From the NCBI GenBank assembly GCA_021234535.1, contig CM037837.1, forward strand, positions 2,604,001-2,668,000: a stretch of 64,000 nt of DNA, read 5' to 3'. Shown piece by piece: positions 13,765 through 27,100 of this stretch (position 1 is its first letter; every line of letters starts with the position of its first letter). The DNA comes from Stichopus chloronotus (taxonomy: Eukaryota; Echinodermata; Holothuroidea; Aspidochirotida; Stichopodidae). The position numbers were made by a program, and so were the translations under genes. The notes under the pieces are model-generated. The model was not told where the DNA came from, ran no database searches, and saw only the letters and a program-made list of their open reading frames with translations.

Positions 13765-13886
13765 CTAACCATCTGAATACCCAAAATAGAATGCCTCCCC
13801 TGTCCTCGTTGACAGTATCCCAGCCGGATCCTGTATTCTGATGGGTTGACTATCATTTGATAATTCTCTGAAGAAAGAAGTCCTTC
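13765..13886 (-). other. Possible minus-strand exon upstream of YPEL exon 1
   Basis: A strong acceptor is visible: on the minus strand a long CT-rich tract ends in TTTCATTGCAG with the exon starting at 13886. Two frames are open. One continues the 31085-31202 exon for 40 codons to a TAG at 13765-13767. The other is open for about 90 codons to a TAA at 13608 that overlaps an AATAAA (13607-13612), so this could be a terminal exon. No clear donor is seen and no family is recognised. A 5' untranslated exon of YPEL is the simplest reading. Confidence 0.3.
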
Positions 13887-14287
13887 CTGCAATGAAAGAA
13901 AAAGAGAGAATTACTGAGCGTTGACTTCACATATATTCAGGTAATAATGTATCAAGCAACCAATGTTACCTCTACCAAAACATCCACTGGTTCAAAATAA
14001 TGAAAACTCTCCGCAAAACTGACTCACTGTAAATTTAAATGGCATATAATTGGGCACTGTGGTCACAAACATCAGTGCTTCCAATTACCAGCTCAATGCA
14101 TCAAAATCCTGTCCTAGCAGCTAGGCGGAAACACCGCTGATAACACATCGCCCTCTGCTGCTCGGAGTGGTCAAACTGCTGTCCGAATGCAGATGTTGCT
14201 TACTTGCAAATGTGGGATTCTCAAAGAGTAAACTACAGAAATAACAAATGGCTTTAAAAACTGCTGTGCAAATGTGAAAGCTAAATT

Positions 14288-14321
14288 ATTCCCTGACATT
14301 ATAGATTCCCTGACATTATAG
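14288..14321 (+). repeat. 17-bp tandem duplication
   Basis: ATTCCCTGACATTATAG is present twice without a mismatch. Confidence 0.95.
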
Positions 14322-15021
14322 TTATCCATTAAGTCTATAACATCATACTTTCATAACAAAGCAATACATACATTAAATAATTCCCACACTGTCTATGAAA
14401 AGTTGAAAACTAACAACATCTGTCCTGAGCAGCCGCAGCACTGTCAAAGTCACACTACAAAATCATACACAAGCTCAATGAAATAGACAGTCAATTGATA
14501 GGACCAAGCAAAATGAATTCTACCAAAACCTGACATTTTGAGAGTTTTAACTTCAAAATATTTCAAACCACTGAAAATCAGACAATATGACATCAATCAA
14601 CCACATGAAAATTTTATAGAAATGGAACTGAAACCTAATTTGTCCGATCATGTAGGAATCAAACCTGCGATGGGAATTAATCATAAATCAGTACAATGTG
14701 AAGCAGCAGTGGGACCAAGGAGCAGAGCCTTTCTACAGCTTTCAGGACTGCACTTTCTAGGGAATCAACTTTTATCACTCGAAAGACTTTTCCAGGACCA
14801 CATAAAGAATTTCCATGACTTCACACAATTTCTCTGAATTTCAAACCATTTCCAGGCCTTGAAATTTATTCTCAAAATTTTTGTGACTTTTCCAGGTTTT
14901 CCGAGACTATGGGAACCCTGTTTATAAGACGTTGATATGTGGAAATATTACAAAGAACTACAAAGCTTGACAAACAATAAAGCATTTTAGTTCAACAGAA
15001 GAAACAGAGAGACTTTGATTG

Positions 15022-15175
15022 GAGTGAGGGAGAGGGGAAGAGGGCAAGGATAAGAGGAGAAGAGGAAAATGGGGGGAGAGAGAGACAAAGATGGTGAGGG
15101 AAAGAGTGGAAGAGGGAGAAGGGAACTAGAGAGCAAAAGGAATGGAAGGGAGTGGAAAGAGGGAGAAGAAGATAT
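15022..15175 (+). repeat. Polypurine (GA-rich) tract
   Basis: About 150 bases are almost entirely A and G, with GAGGGAGAGGGGAAGAGGG-type sequence and only scattered pyrimidines. The serine/leucine/proline-rich minus-strand ORFs over it are compositional artefacts. Confidence 0.9.
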
Positions 15176-18100
15176 GACTGAAAATTGACCACAATTTGAT
15201 CTTTGTAGAGAGTGAAATGTTTGCACAAAAGGACTGAAGTTGCTGCCCCAATTGTCTGACAGTGAAAGATATTGCAAGCTACAATGCAAACTGAAAAGTA
15301 CAATTGCAATTAATCAAAATATGATATTGTGTGCATACATGTGACGGTACACGCATGAGGGCACCCTACAGGTTCGTTTCGCGAATCAGTCACTGAATCT
15401 TAATGACAGCTTGTTCGTGTCAGCTTTTGATTTCAATTTTGCTGAATCAATAGGCGGATATGAAGATAAACAAAACTAAAAATAAAAGCTTATTCATCAT
15501 AATGAAAATGATTGTATGATTACAAAAATATAACATCCAAAAGCTTTCTGCAAATGTGTGCACAACAGTAGGTGGGCCATTCTACTGCTGCAGCATATAT
15601 GAAAGTGAAACAGTGGTTTAGACTTTGATCTGACCTACCATACTGAAAAATGATTTTTGTTCTGAGCACACAGTGATGATAATAAATTACCCATCAATAA
15701 AGAGTACATTCTTTACCTGACACACTGGCCAGTTGTCGAACATTTATTACACCTGAATACAATGACAGCAAGTTAAAGTACAACTGGAGATCAACTCTTG
15801 GGTAAACAGAACACGATATGGCATGATATGTTATCTGGATCTCACGTGTATAAGCAGCACGCAAGTTCAACGCTAGGTGATCGACTACCAAAACTGTATG
15901 GAGGGAGGATCAGGGTCCTAGATGATGGCCTGTGCCATGAACAAGGGCTGGGGGAGGTCACAAACAAGATCAGTCAATCACAACTGATTCTGATAGAAAA
16001 CAATTATCAGCGCAGGTCAGGTACTCACAATACGATCACAGTGTGCCACAGAATCCACAGCTGTTTAACCTCATATCACATACTGAATGCACATCTCCAT
16101 TAAAGTTCAAATATAAAAGTGGCATTGTACATGAATATACTATAAACGCATTTGCCATTTCCAAGAAGTAGAAAAATTAATTTCCATGTTTTCATTTAAG
16201 GAGCCCTGAAGGGTCTCATTCGTAGAGCAATCATTCAGGGAGCCACATTCACAAAATAACAAACTGCTTTTATGGATGGCACTCCTTGCAACTCATCTTA
16301 AAAGGAAATACTGTATTTTTTATTCATTTTAATGTCATCCTTTGATGACTAAGTCCATGATTTATGAAAGTTTCGATGCTTTGTTTTCTTCCTTGTCTTT
16401 GTCCCTGCCCCCCCCCCCCCCCCACAAACACAAAATACACATTTTCAGTAGATAGTTAACTCCTTGGGTCATTGGTATTTCATCATTAGCCCTCGCTTTC
16501 ATAAACTTTTGTGAGACTTACAAATGTCAAGCTTATATTTTTAAACAAGACAAATGTGATACAAGCCATGACAGACACTTGATGGTTCTGATATGACATG
16601 GCATACTTCTCCACTTCTCCACTGCTTATGTTCAGCAAAAATTTAATCATTTCCATCATATATTTTGAACTATGATGACATCAATGGGACCATTGTGCTT
16701 CTTTCACGCATAGTCCTTGCATGCAATGTATAAATGTAGATGAAAGATTTTCCAACTTTCGAGTAGATCTAAAAAGATAAGTTGTTTGTTTCCAGCACAT
16801 GGTATATTAACTGCAGTACTTCCTTGTGAATGATATTGGCCTAGTTTGATCATTGTTCGTCAGTCAAAGGACCACTTGATGCCAAGCAGGATGTTTAGGA
16901 GTTGGAGAGAAATCAAAAATTGTGTAAAATGTGTGTGAAAACCATTACTCTTTGCCATTCCCATCTTCATGGTCCCGATCTAACCGTTACTTTTGTTAAT
17001 TTGTTCTATCCCATTACACTTGCAATATCAGAAACATTACCAGATGAAATGTGGTGATGAATTGCTATTACAGTAATGCAAATGTTTCTGGTGCTGCAGC
17101 CTACAAATATATGCTATAAATCATGACATGATTTTTAGCAGGACGACTGAATTTTGAAAAGTTCAACCTCATTCTACATATTGGTTGTCCTTTGGACTAC
17201 CAGATGAAAATGCTAAAACTTCAACACTGAGTTCCCCTTGGGGTGCTAGCCTAACACCACATGGGGTACCTCAAACATTGCTATAAAAGAATTGAATGAA
17301 AGTGGGGGAATAGACTCTGCCAAGTCTGCTTGGGCTGGAAAGTTTCTGTTCCTAATCTTGGTTCCTCCACCTCTGAAGGAACCTCCATAAATTTACTGCA
17401 CTGCTCTTCACGGAGAGTGCTTACTCCCTTCATTGATCGCTGCCCTCACAGACTCGTTTTAATTATGCACACAACTTTTAACTAAAACCATTGTTTTTTG
17501 CTACCAAATTCAGTAGAAGCCAATCACGGCCATCGTGAGAAATGATGGGAGTGATGATGGGGAAAGGACCTTCGACTGATTAGTTACGTAAATCATGGTA
17601 ATATTCCACTCTCCTTCAACAGTTTTAGTTCTCTCTTAGCGATATCCTTTTTCTGCCGTAGGCAAATCTGGTGATAGGGTGAAAATTAGCCAAGGTACCA
17701 TTATTTTCTCTCATTGTTCGATCACTGCTATTGGCTCATTTCATGAGACCAACGTGCAGTATTTTAATATGTATTAACCGTAACGTCAAAGGTGACTATT
17801 CATTTGTACATAGTTGTAGCGAGTGTCCAAAGACTTTCCAGCAGACGGCAATCACAGGGAAATGCGATCACTGGATGGATATCCTCGGTTGGGTATAAGT
17901 GGGCTGCAGCCCTTATTGTGAGGAATATATCAAAGAAGGGGAATTCATTCGCCGAGAAAGACTTTGCAAAGTCTAGTGGGGGAACTGAGTTAAATATGCT
18001 TGTAAAATTTGTGGGGAAAACATTGAAAGGCCCTTAAGAAGTTGGTTATCTTCAGGAGAATATAAATGGACTTTAGTTGACCAAAAATGAGTTGGAAATG

Positions 18101-21100
18101 TCAGGTAATTTCTATGTTTTTTTAGAAGAAATGCCTCAAGTTGTTACATACTGTACCTAGATCTTGTCTTAGACTACAACCCTAATACCATCTATGGGCC
18201 AACTTCCTGTTCCCATTGTTTTCGTGATTGGCCTGCCTCACTGCAGAACGCAACAAACAGAACAGGAGAGGACTTATCAATATGGTATTTTATGAATAAC
18301 AGAAAAGGCTTACACAGACTGACAAAAATAGCCACAATAAGTATTAAATGTCAATTTTTTGGCATTTATTGATGAAGTCTTTCCAACATTGAGGGAGAGA
18401 ATGTGGATGTAAGTTCAAACTTTGAAAATGGGAACAAAGAAGATCTAATGACTCACATCTGGATTCAAGTGAACTGAAACTTTAATAAAAATAGAAAATC
18501 ATGATTTTCTTTTGATTTCTTGTATGCACATGATTTTAACAAAACCAAGGTGATGGTGAAATTGCAACAAGATCAACCAACCCTATGTCAAACCACAATC
18601 GTTTTATCTTTATGTGCCTCAATCTTCACTTCCTGTGGTTTTGAGGGCAGACTAACAATAAATCATTAAACTTTTTCACATTCTCTGCTAGGAGGGACAG
18701 CCATATGACATATCCTGAGGCTGTTTTTATAAATAAGACCAGACAAACCACTGACACATGCTATGATCCACACACACACAGACACAATCCCACAATTGTC
18801 TGGACCCCGACTGTGTGCGTTTTCAACACCTGAACGGGGAAAATCCTTTGTTCTCAGCTTCTTACGTCCAATAACAGAATGTTACATGTACATACATACA
18901 GGAAGCGAGGGCCTGCAAACTTTGGCGATGAGTGGATTTTTTTAGATAAACCTTATACTTGGTGATATTTGAGTTGATTATTTCCAAAATTAAAATGTTG
19001 ATTTCAATCAGACTTACAAGATATATGAAGGAAAAATTGTACATCAAATTTGTAGAATGTCTCCATCCATCACAACAGATCAATGTTCCTGTGCTATCCA
19101 GAAAGTGGTTAATTTGATGAAGCAGTAAAAGTAAGACTTAACAATGTTCCTAGTTCCAGTGAATGTCCAGGGGCTTTCCAGTATAGTGATTTCCAGGAAG
19201 TGGGGGACAACTTCGAGGAATTGTAACAGCCAGTGCAGGGATTTTCAGGGGTGGAACACAGACAGCATTACAGCTATATTTGTATACTGAAGGAAAGGCT
19301 CGACGGCTAAAGGGACTATAAATAAAACAAATAACCTTCACAAGGCCAAAACTAGCAGGAGTGTCACTTAGCTGGAACATCACTGAAATTCAATTTTTTA
19401 TTTTTTATATTTTGCTTTTGACAATTTTATCACATATTATGGATTGCACTGACAGCATTCTGAGATCACTAGAATCTGAGCATATTCAAACACAGTACAC
19501 TAGCTGCATGCAGCATGGACCCTCAGACGTGCCATACCAATCTGCAGTACACATGCCCAATACATGTTGAAGCCATGACTTCCTCTTCCACGGTGATCCA
19601 CAGATATCAGATCTGGGCAGAGTTACTTCCTGTTGTTCTACCAACCCAGGTTAACAACATGTGGATGGACAATATTTACAAACAAAAGGACCACTGTTGT
19701 CCACATGCTCTGTTCAATGAGTTTGAGTGTGCGTCTGCGTCTGCCCAGATGCAGGCATTATTAATTCACTCTATTACTAACTTCCTGGTTGTGATAAGAT
19801 TGACTATCTAAAGTACTTCCTTGGAAAGGAGAACTGACAGCCTAGCATCATCCCAACAGACGAAAGTGTTGCACTCAAAAGGAGAGAAAAACAGAAACGG
19901 CGTAAGCCATGTGTCGGTGCGTTCGGCATCTGGACAGTACAACCAGTATAGCCATTACCATGCTGCGGAATACAGATAACACAACTTATTAATCTACCAG
20001 CAACCATCATAAAATGCCTACAATAAAAGTATCACCAAATACTCCAATGGTCGGACAATGACCTCTGCCTATGAAATTTGACTGCTCTGTGCCAGTTTCA
20101 TTTCCTGGCTGAGGTTATGTAACCATGGCGTTTGTACCTAGTCATGCATGCTACAAGCTTTTAAACAATGGTTCATGAAATTGTCCACGAGATAGTGAAT
20201 ATTGTAAATGTACACCAGTTGTAGTGTGTGAGTCATGTTTTTGGGGTGACTCATTTGAAACTCATCAAAATAACTAATATGAATAGAAAAAATTAAGAAT
20301 TGCTGGTTATAAAAGAGACCGAAAAGAGATACCAATTTGGTTTGAAGGATACAGAGAAACTTCAATTGCATCCCTCCCCTCCTGGACAACTACAATCTTT
20401 TAAATTGAGGAACAGGGCTCAGGTCTGCCATACATGCACAACAGTTCATGTAAAACTCTCTTTGCAATGTAATGGAAAAAAAAAAAAACATCAACAAACC
20501 TAAAAGCATGCATGATGTTAAGTGACATAGTTAACTTTCACTAGTAAGATGAGCAATAATTTGTCATCCCAAGCGGAGCACTGTAAGCACAATTAGTCAC
20601 GTCATTCGATACATGACATCCTGCCCAGAATGCTAAATGATTTAATTGAGGCACATCATTGAAAACATGGAAGTGAACATTGACTTCAGCAATATGCTGA
20701 TTTGTAAGCGAGGAATAACCAGATGGCCTTTTATTGGGGGGCATTTCAGTAGAATAGGACTTTTTTTAACCCTCAAATTTAGGTACAAAAACATCTGTGT
20801 CATCACATCTCAAATTACAGATTTAACCCCTAAAACAGTCAGCTTATCCAAGAAATATACACAAAATGTGTGTCATGTTGGGGATTTAAATGGGTATGGA
20901 TCTATGCTTCATGAAATGCAAAGTAGCAAGATTTGTTGGAAGAGACATACCAAACACTATACACAATTCTTAGTATCTGTCAATCACTAATTTAAATTTG
21001 AAGGATAATGTAAACTAGGAAAACAACTTTGATAGAAAATAATTGTGATATTTTCTCTAATGTTTGGATCAAAGGTTTACAAGTTGAGTGATATAACAGA

Positions 21101-24100
21101 CAAAGCCATTTAACAAACACAAAGTTGAGGTAGGTCTATGTCGTATTCTGCTAGTGACAGACTGCATAAATTTGGAATGTTGAAGTTGGTTATTTACATT
21201 AAATTCCAGTCATGAAATTTAGACATTTTTCCAACTTCTAATTTGTTACAATTTGGGGATCTTTACTGTTCCCTGTATGATCTGACTGAAACACCAATCA
21301 CTTTCATATGGTTTTGATAAAGACACAATTCGAACTTTTGAAGCATATTGCATATCAAAAATGAACTTTACTCCAGTGGGAATACACTCCTCGTTAAATT
21401 ACGTCATTTGTAAGTATTTCAATCCCCAGTACTTCAAGGAACAGCTGGCCTGCTACTGTACATAGTACATTACTCAGCCTTATTGTCTTTATTCAGTTGA
21501 AACTGAGTCTGACTGAGCTCTGCATTATGCAGTAAACACTACATCATGAAAAGCAGAATGTCTACAACCAAGCTTCTTCACAATATGTCTACAAATCTGA
21601 GGATGATAGGGCAACCGAACTCAAAGTCCAGTTTATATTCACCCTCCCACTACCACAGTCATTATAGTTGGTCATACCACCTGACAAGTCAAACAACTAA
21701 AGCACTATATTCCCCTTATATTTTGAAAATCTATTCTTCTCTCTAGGCACAATGAATACTATACAAATTAACCACTTGTGACCCAGCACTGACAGAGAGC
21801 CTCATTGAATAAGCACTACGCCACTACTAAGAATACTCATGTTCCCAGAAATACTTGGACTGATTCCAAGATTCTGAGAGAAGGGAGGTCTCCCACTACA
21901 CTATCAGGCGTAAACAACTCTGTGCACACAGACCTGCGATGTGTAACAGTAATGAAATCTGAAGGTTTGTTTCCCAAAGCAAGTTCCAGCTACCCAGGTC
22001 ATTGTGAGGTTATTAACCAAAGCAGCTAAATTGAGGTATAAACACTGTAAACACAATAATGTGTGGCAAACACAATGGGTTATAATTCCCAGTTCAGTTT
22101 TTATTGTCAATCTTGTCAACTCATATCAAAGTAAAAAAACAAACCTGATTTTATTTTTTTTGATACGCAAAATAAGAACAAAGAAATACCCTCCCATCAG
22201 CAAAAACTATAAACAGGAAATGGGTATTGATTTCCTTTTGTTCCCAGGAAATGTGACCTTTTGTTTTGCTTTTTTTTTTTGTCACATTTCTGTACAGCAT
22301 GGGTTTCCAACTGTTCACTTTGCAGATATTTTATACACCGGATGGTTCAAAACTAGTTAAAGGAGGAATTTCTCATACTGTTCTATACTTTTTCCTCTAA
22401 ACTGATCAACAATGACCATTCACTCTACACACACTACCAGTCAAGATTGATAGACCAGCCCAAAGTTTGGCAAAAGTTTTTTGTTACGTTCACAGAAAAC
22501 CAGGTTTATATTTGCAGTGTTTGCACTGGGTCTAAAATTTGGACCCGGGAACCTGCCGTGACCTCTATTATGTTGGGTACATGAAAATGTAACCTAACTT
22601 TGGCTTGACTTCCTTGTGAAGTCATCATCTGATGGTTTGCTTTGCACACCATGTATCGTCTAAAGTACTGGCATGACAAAGAAGTTGTACTTTGTCAGAC
22701 AGGGTGCTGCTGGCTTTGGCATCACATACTACAGTAGGTGCATGTTAGTGAAACGTTGGACCACGATAGCAAATTCAGAGATGGGTCATGACATCATCGG
22801 TCACATACCCGATGCAAACACTAGCTTATATTTATCAAGTCTCTCTTTAAAGTGTATCTCCGACTCTAAAGGAAAAATTCAAATTGAACTGTGCTTTTCT
22901 GTCCATTACGGGACTTTCACATGTAAGTATGTTGTGTTCATGATCTGTGTTTATGCAGAGAAGAGTGAATATTATTCTTTCTTCCGTCTGTCTATCCTCC
23001 TTTAGCAACCTGTGTATGATGTCAACCAGAGGTAGACTAAGTAGCTGCATTACATAAGTTGTCTGGTGTTTCTTTGTAATGTTTCAGCAAAACTTATGGT
23101 GTTGTAATCCAGCCCTAGGTGTCAAAAAAGTTAGAAGTCAAGAATATTCATTCCCCACATTAACTTGAGAAGAGTTGCAGGGTACTTTTGTGGAAACTCT
23201 AAGAGAGATCACTTCCTTCATCAAATTAAAGAAAATGTCAAACAGTAATTGGATCATTTGCATCATAAATAATGTGAGGTGTCTCCCAACTTGGTGTCTC
23301 CCAGCTTGGCTTCAAGCGGTATTTTTGTTTGATTGTTTGTGAGATGTTACAAAACATGTACTGTAACTCCAACTTTCCAAAAAATTGTTTGCTACTTCAG
23401 TACAATGCCTTCTGTATTTCTCTCTTCCATGATAAATGTCACTACGCAAAATGACAAAAACCCGGACACAAATCATCACAAATTTTTACTGTTGAGCAGA
23501 ATGCTAACTACGTGTTCACATATTTTTGTTATGAAATTACACACACATGCTATAACTGAAGAGTCTGCGTACAGACATCAGTAGGAAGCATGCAATACCT
23601 GTGTACACAAATATGGACTTCAAAAGTACTGTCTTATTTCTGTTGTGTAATTCCACCCACACCCTCTGCCAGCGAAGCCTTAATTTGATTCAGAAATGAA
23701 AGTCACAAAGTACCTCACGTATATTATATAGCCAGTAATGCATCCAGAATTGATGGGACACAAAACTTATAGGTTAAAGCATCCATTTATCCACTTAATT
23801 GTGCTTCTGTAACAGCCAAAAGCAACCACTTTTTTTTCTTTCTTCTTGTTGACAATGGCTTTGATGCTGTAATTAATGAACCCATTAGCACAGGGATGCC
23901 AAAGAAGAAACCATCAATATTGTATTACTCAGCTGTGCGAGCTAACTACACAAGCCTTGTACTATTGCTACCGCAGTAATATATAATGAAGGTTGCTATT
24001 GTTTTGGTGTTGTTCGATTGCAGTGCAGCTGTACTAAACACACCACAGTGCATGGGTTCATTCAGAAGTATGCAGGCTGTGCATGCCTCGAAAGATCCTG

Positions 24101-27100
24101 GAGAGAGTGATATTGAAGGGCTCTTGGACGGACATGTTACAAATGAGAGGTACTATAAGGGGAAGGAGGCCGTGGGGGGGGGAGTGGGTTGATAAAATAA
24201 ACGATCATTTAGTTTTGTTTTTTCAAATGGCAGCGGGCAGTTTGAAGTACACTTCACAATAGAGTCAGTAGTACAAACAACAACTTTGGTTGTTTCTGAG
24301 GGGAGAACAACACGTAAAAGCAACACAGAAACGAAAACACAATTGATCTGTTTTTCTCGTCTTGTATATCACAACCTTCGGGGGATGGAAACAGTTTTCA
24401 TGAAACCAAACCATGGTGACATGCAACTTACAAAGAGAGCTGGTGACAAAAATTGGTTACAGCACCACAAATTCTACTGAAATATTGACTGCTGCAATTC
24501 TGAAAACTTTTCTGATCAGCTCAGCAGTCAGCAATTTAATGACCAACACACAATTTACAGAAATGCAATCAAAGCATGGCTTGTGCCAGTGAGAACTGAG
24601 AGTTACCATTTTGTCTGGTCTGTTTACTACTTCTTTAGCTCTGCTCATGATTACGGGTTATCGATTATAGGTGATGTCACTGTTGTCATTTGAAAATGTA
24701 CTGAACAAAAATCTTCCACAGTCTTCCTTGTTCTTCTCTGTCTGTCTTTGTTTTCCAACAGTTTCTTAATGTATGTTATTCAAGTCAGGCCAAATTTTCC
24801 TCATGGAATTCTTGAAGATTGAGTTGTGACTATTTTTTTTTCCTAATGCAAACTTACTTTGGAATTATTCTGTACTGGTAAGTAGCAGTGAAGGCAATCG
24901 CAAAGCAGGTTTTGATTGCAATTAATCCTTCTGACCAGCGTAATCACAATTACCAGTGAGTCGACTATGACTAACACAGTGAGCATTATTTGGCACTAAT
25001 CTTCTCTAAGCTCCTCCATTACTTAGGACTGGTACTGTAACCATGAAGTTTAAAACTGATCACCGCAATTGTGTTTGGAAAAGGACGTTCCTCTTTTTAA
25101 GTTTTATAATTTACGAAACCAGTGGTTAACAATTATATAGCCTTCAAAGCTGAGAAGCTGACTAATACAGACTGTCTGTTGCCTGGCATACCTATGGCAG
25201 TCACATGCATCCTCCCAGTGAAAGGAACGTCTTTTCTCAAGGAAAGTGACAGATTTGCGAAAGTGCAAAAATGTATCCCCATACAGCACTATGATCACAG
25301 TAGTTAATACATGAATTGAAGACGCACCTCCGCAGCGGGTAGGGATTTGGTCAACTATAAACACATTCAAAACTTAAGTCAGTCTTTAACATTTTGAGGT
25401 ACTGTAGGACTCCAGTAAATCATTTTGCTTCAAACAGTAACTCATTGCAAGGGCTTTCTAGATGCTCTTATATTGTCTAACAAGCAGCTGCACTGGATGG
25501 TGAAAGGTCACAAAACCTCAGCTGAGATCTATGAATTATTCCAGTGACAAACCACATTCTACTAAAAGGTGAAAGACATTCCAAAACAACAGCCATGTTC
25601 AGTAAATGGATCACCAGCATTTAGCAAATTTTCAGCAGATACTGTCCCGTAGGTCCAAGTTTGCCATGAGACAGACTGGAGGTAAGTAACAGAAAGAAGC
25701 ATTTAAACCCAAACAGCACACAAGAGATGAAATACTGTCATATTTACCTTTGACGGGGATGATTTTTAAGTCACAAAACATACTGGCAATCATCCCTATG
25801 TAACGATTAACTTTCCTGTTACAATTAACCTTAAGATTTACTAGCTAGGGTTACAGTACTCTTTAACTTTCTTGTTTCTGATGGTAAGAGATTTGGATCA
25901 ACTTCACTCATTCTAATTAGGGGTTCCAGAGTCTCAGTCGTCACAAACATTTATCTTTAAACTTGTCTCCCAATCCCTGAATAACTAACTTAAAGCTTCT
26001 CTTTCTTTTGACAAAAAAGGCATATCTTTGTTTGCAGTTAATCACTTGCTTTCATATAGAGACTTGACTCTTAAGAGATAAGAAAACCAGAGGCAGAACA
26101 GTTTAGACAAATAAATAAATCAGTCATCCCCCCCAAAAAACCCTCAGGCTTTCTCATTATTATTACTATCACTTTTGTTTTTCTTAATTCAGAGTAGAGT
26201 ATCATTTCTCAGTTTTTATCAGGATTACCACTTTTGATTAGAGCCAAATGTTTTTGTCTACAGGAGCTACATACAAGCAAAGCTTCCAGACTAATGAATT
26301 GCAAAAAAAAGCTACTTTTAAAACTAAGGTTGATGACAAACGAAAGCAAAAGGTAGTTGAATTATGCTATCTGATTTATTTATTTTCTCCATTATGGAAG
26401 GCTAACAAGGGAAAAGACTTGTCAGTGTAACTTTATTGAACACAGAAATGACCGAAAGCGACCGATGTTTCTTTTTTTTGGTAGGAAGAAAAATTGCATT
26501 CCATTTTATTGCCATCATACCACAGAGACATAAGACAATTTGTGGAACTGTATTTGGGGCAGATACTACTTGAATACAGTAACTGTACTTTTAGCGTAAT
26601 TTAAAGGGGCTTTACGACAGGTGCAATTTAACTTGTAGCAAAGTATTCGATAAATCAATTTTTAATGATGATGTCTTCAGTATTTTATCATTTTTCTTTC
26701 TCTCTTTTTCTTCATACCAATGCAAAATGGGATCTAGCTTTCATCTCCATGCACTACCTCTTACTTATCTCATACGGTGAAAGGCGATCAGTGGATTTAC
26801 AATTTGAATCGCTTTGAGTAAGCATTAAAAGACAAACTATGGTTTGACTTGAAGAGGAAATACACATCAAATGCTCATAAAAACTCTATTACATTCAGTA
26901 ACCATGGCATTATTTCCAGTGCTCGGGATCTGTTCTACTGTGTAACTGTTGGCAATAGCAAAAACATCAGAACTGACCAAGGGAAAAGCAGCAAAGGAAG
27001 GGTAGACCATCCTGATTTTCTATGTCATTCAATAGTTTTCTCTAAATTTAGTACTGTTGATATACTGTAGATATGCTGATAACATCTAATACAGAACCAC

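Noticed and set aside
14987..15309. Two overlapping ~100-codon minus-strand ORFs rich in Ser, Leu and Pro
   Set aside because: They translate the polypyrimidine strand of the GA tract.
22004..22360. 118-codon plus-strand ORF
   Set aside because: AT-rich, phenylalanine/lysine-rich translation with homopolymer runs; no domain or splice context.
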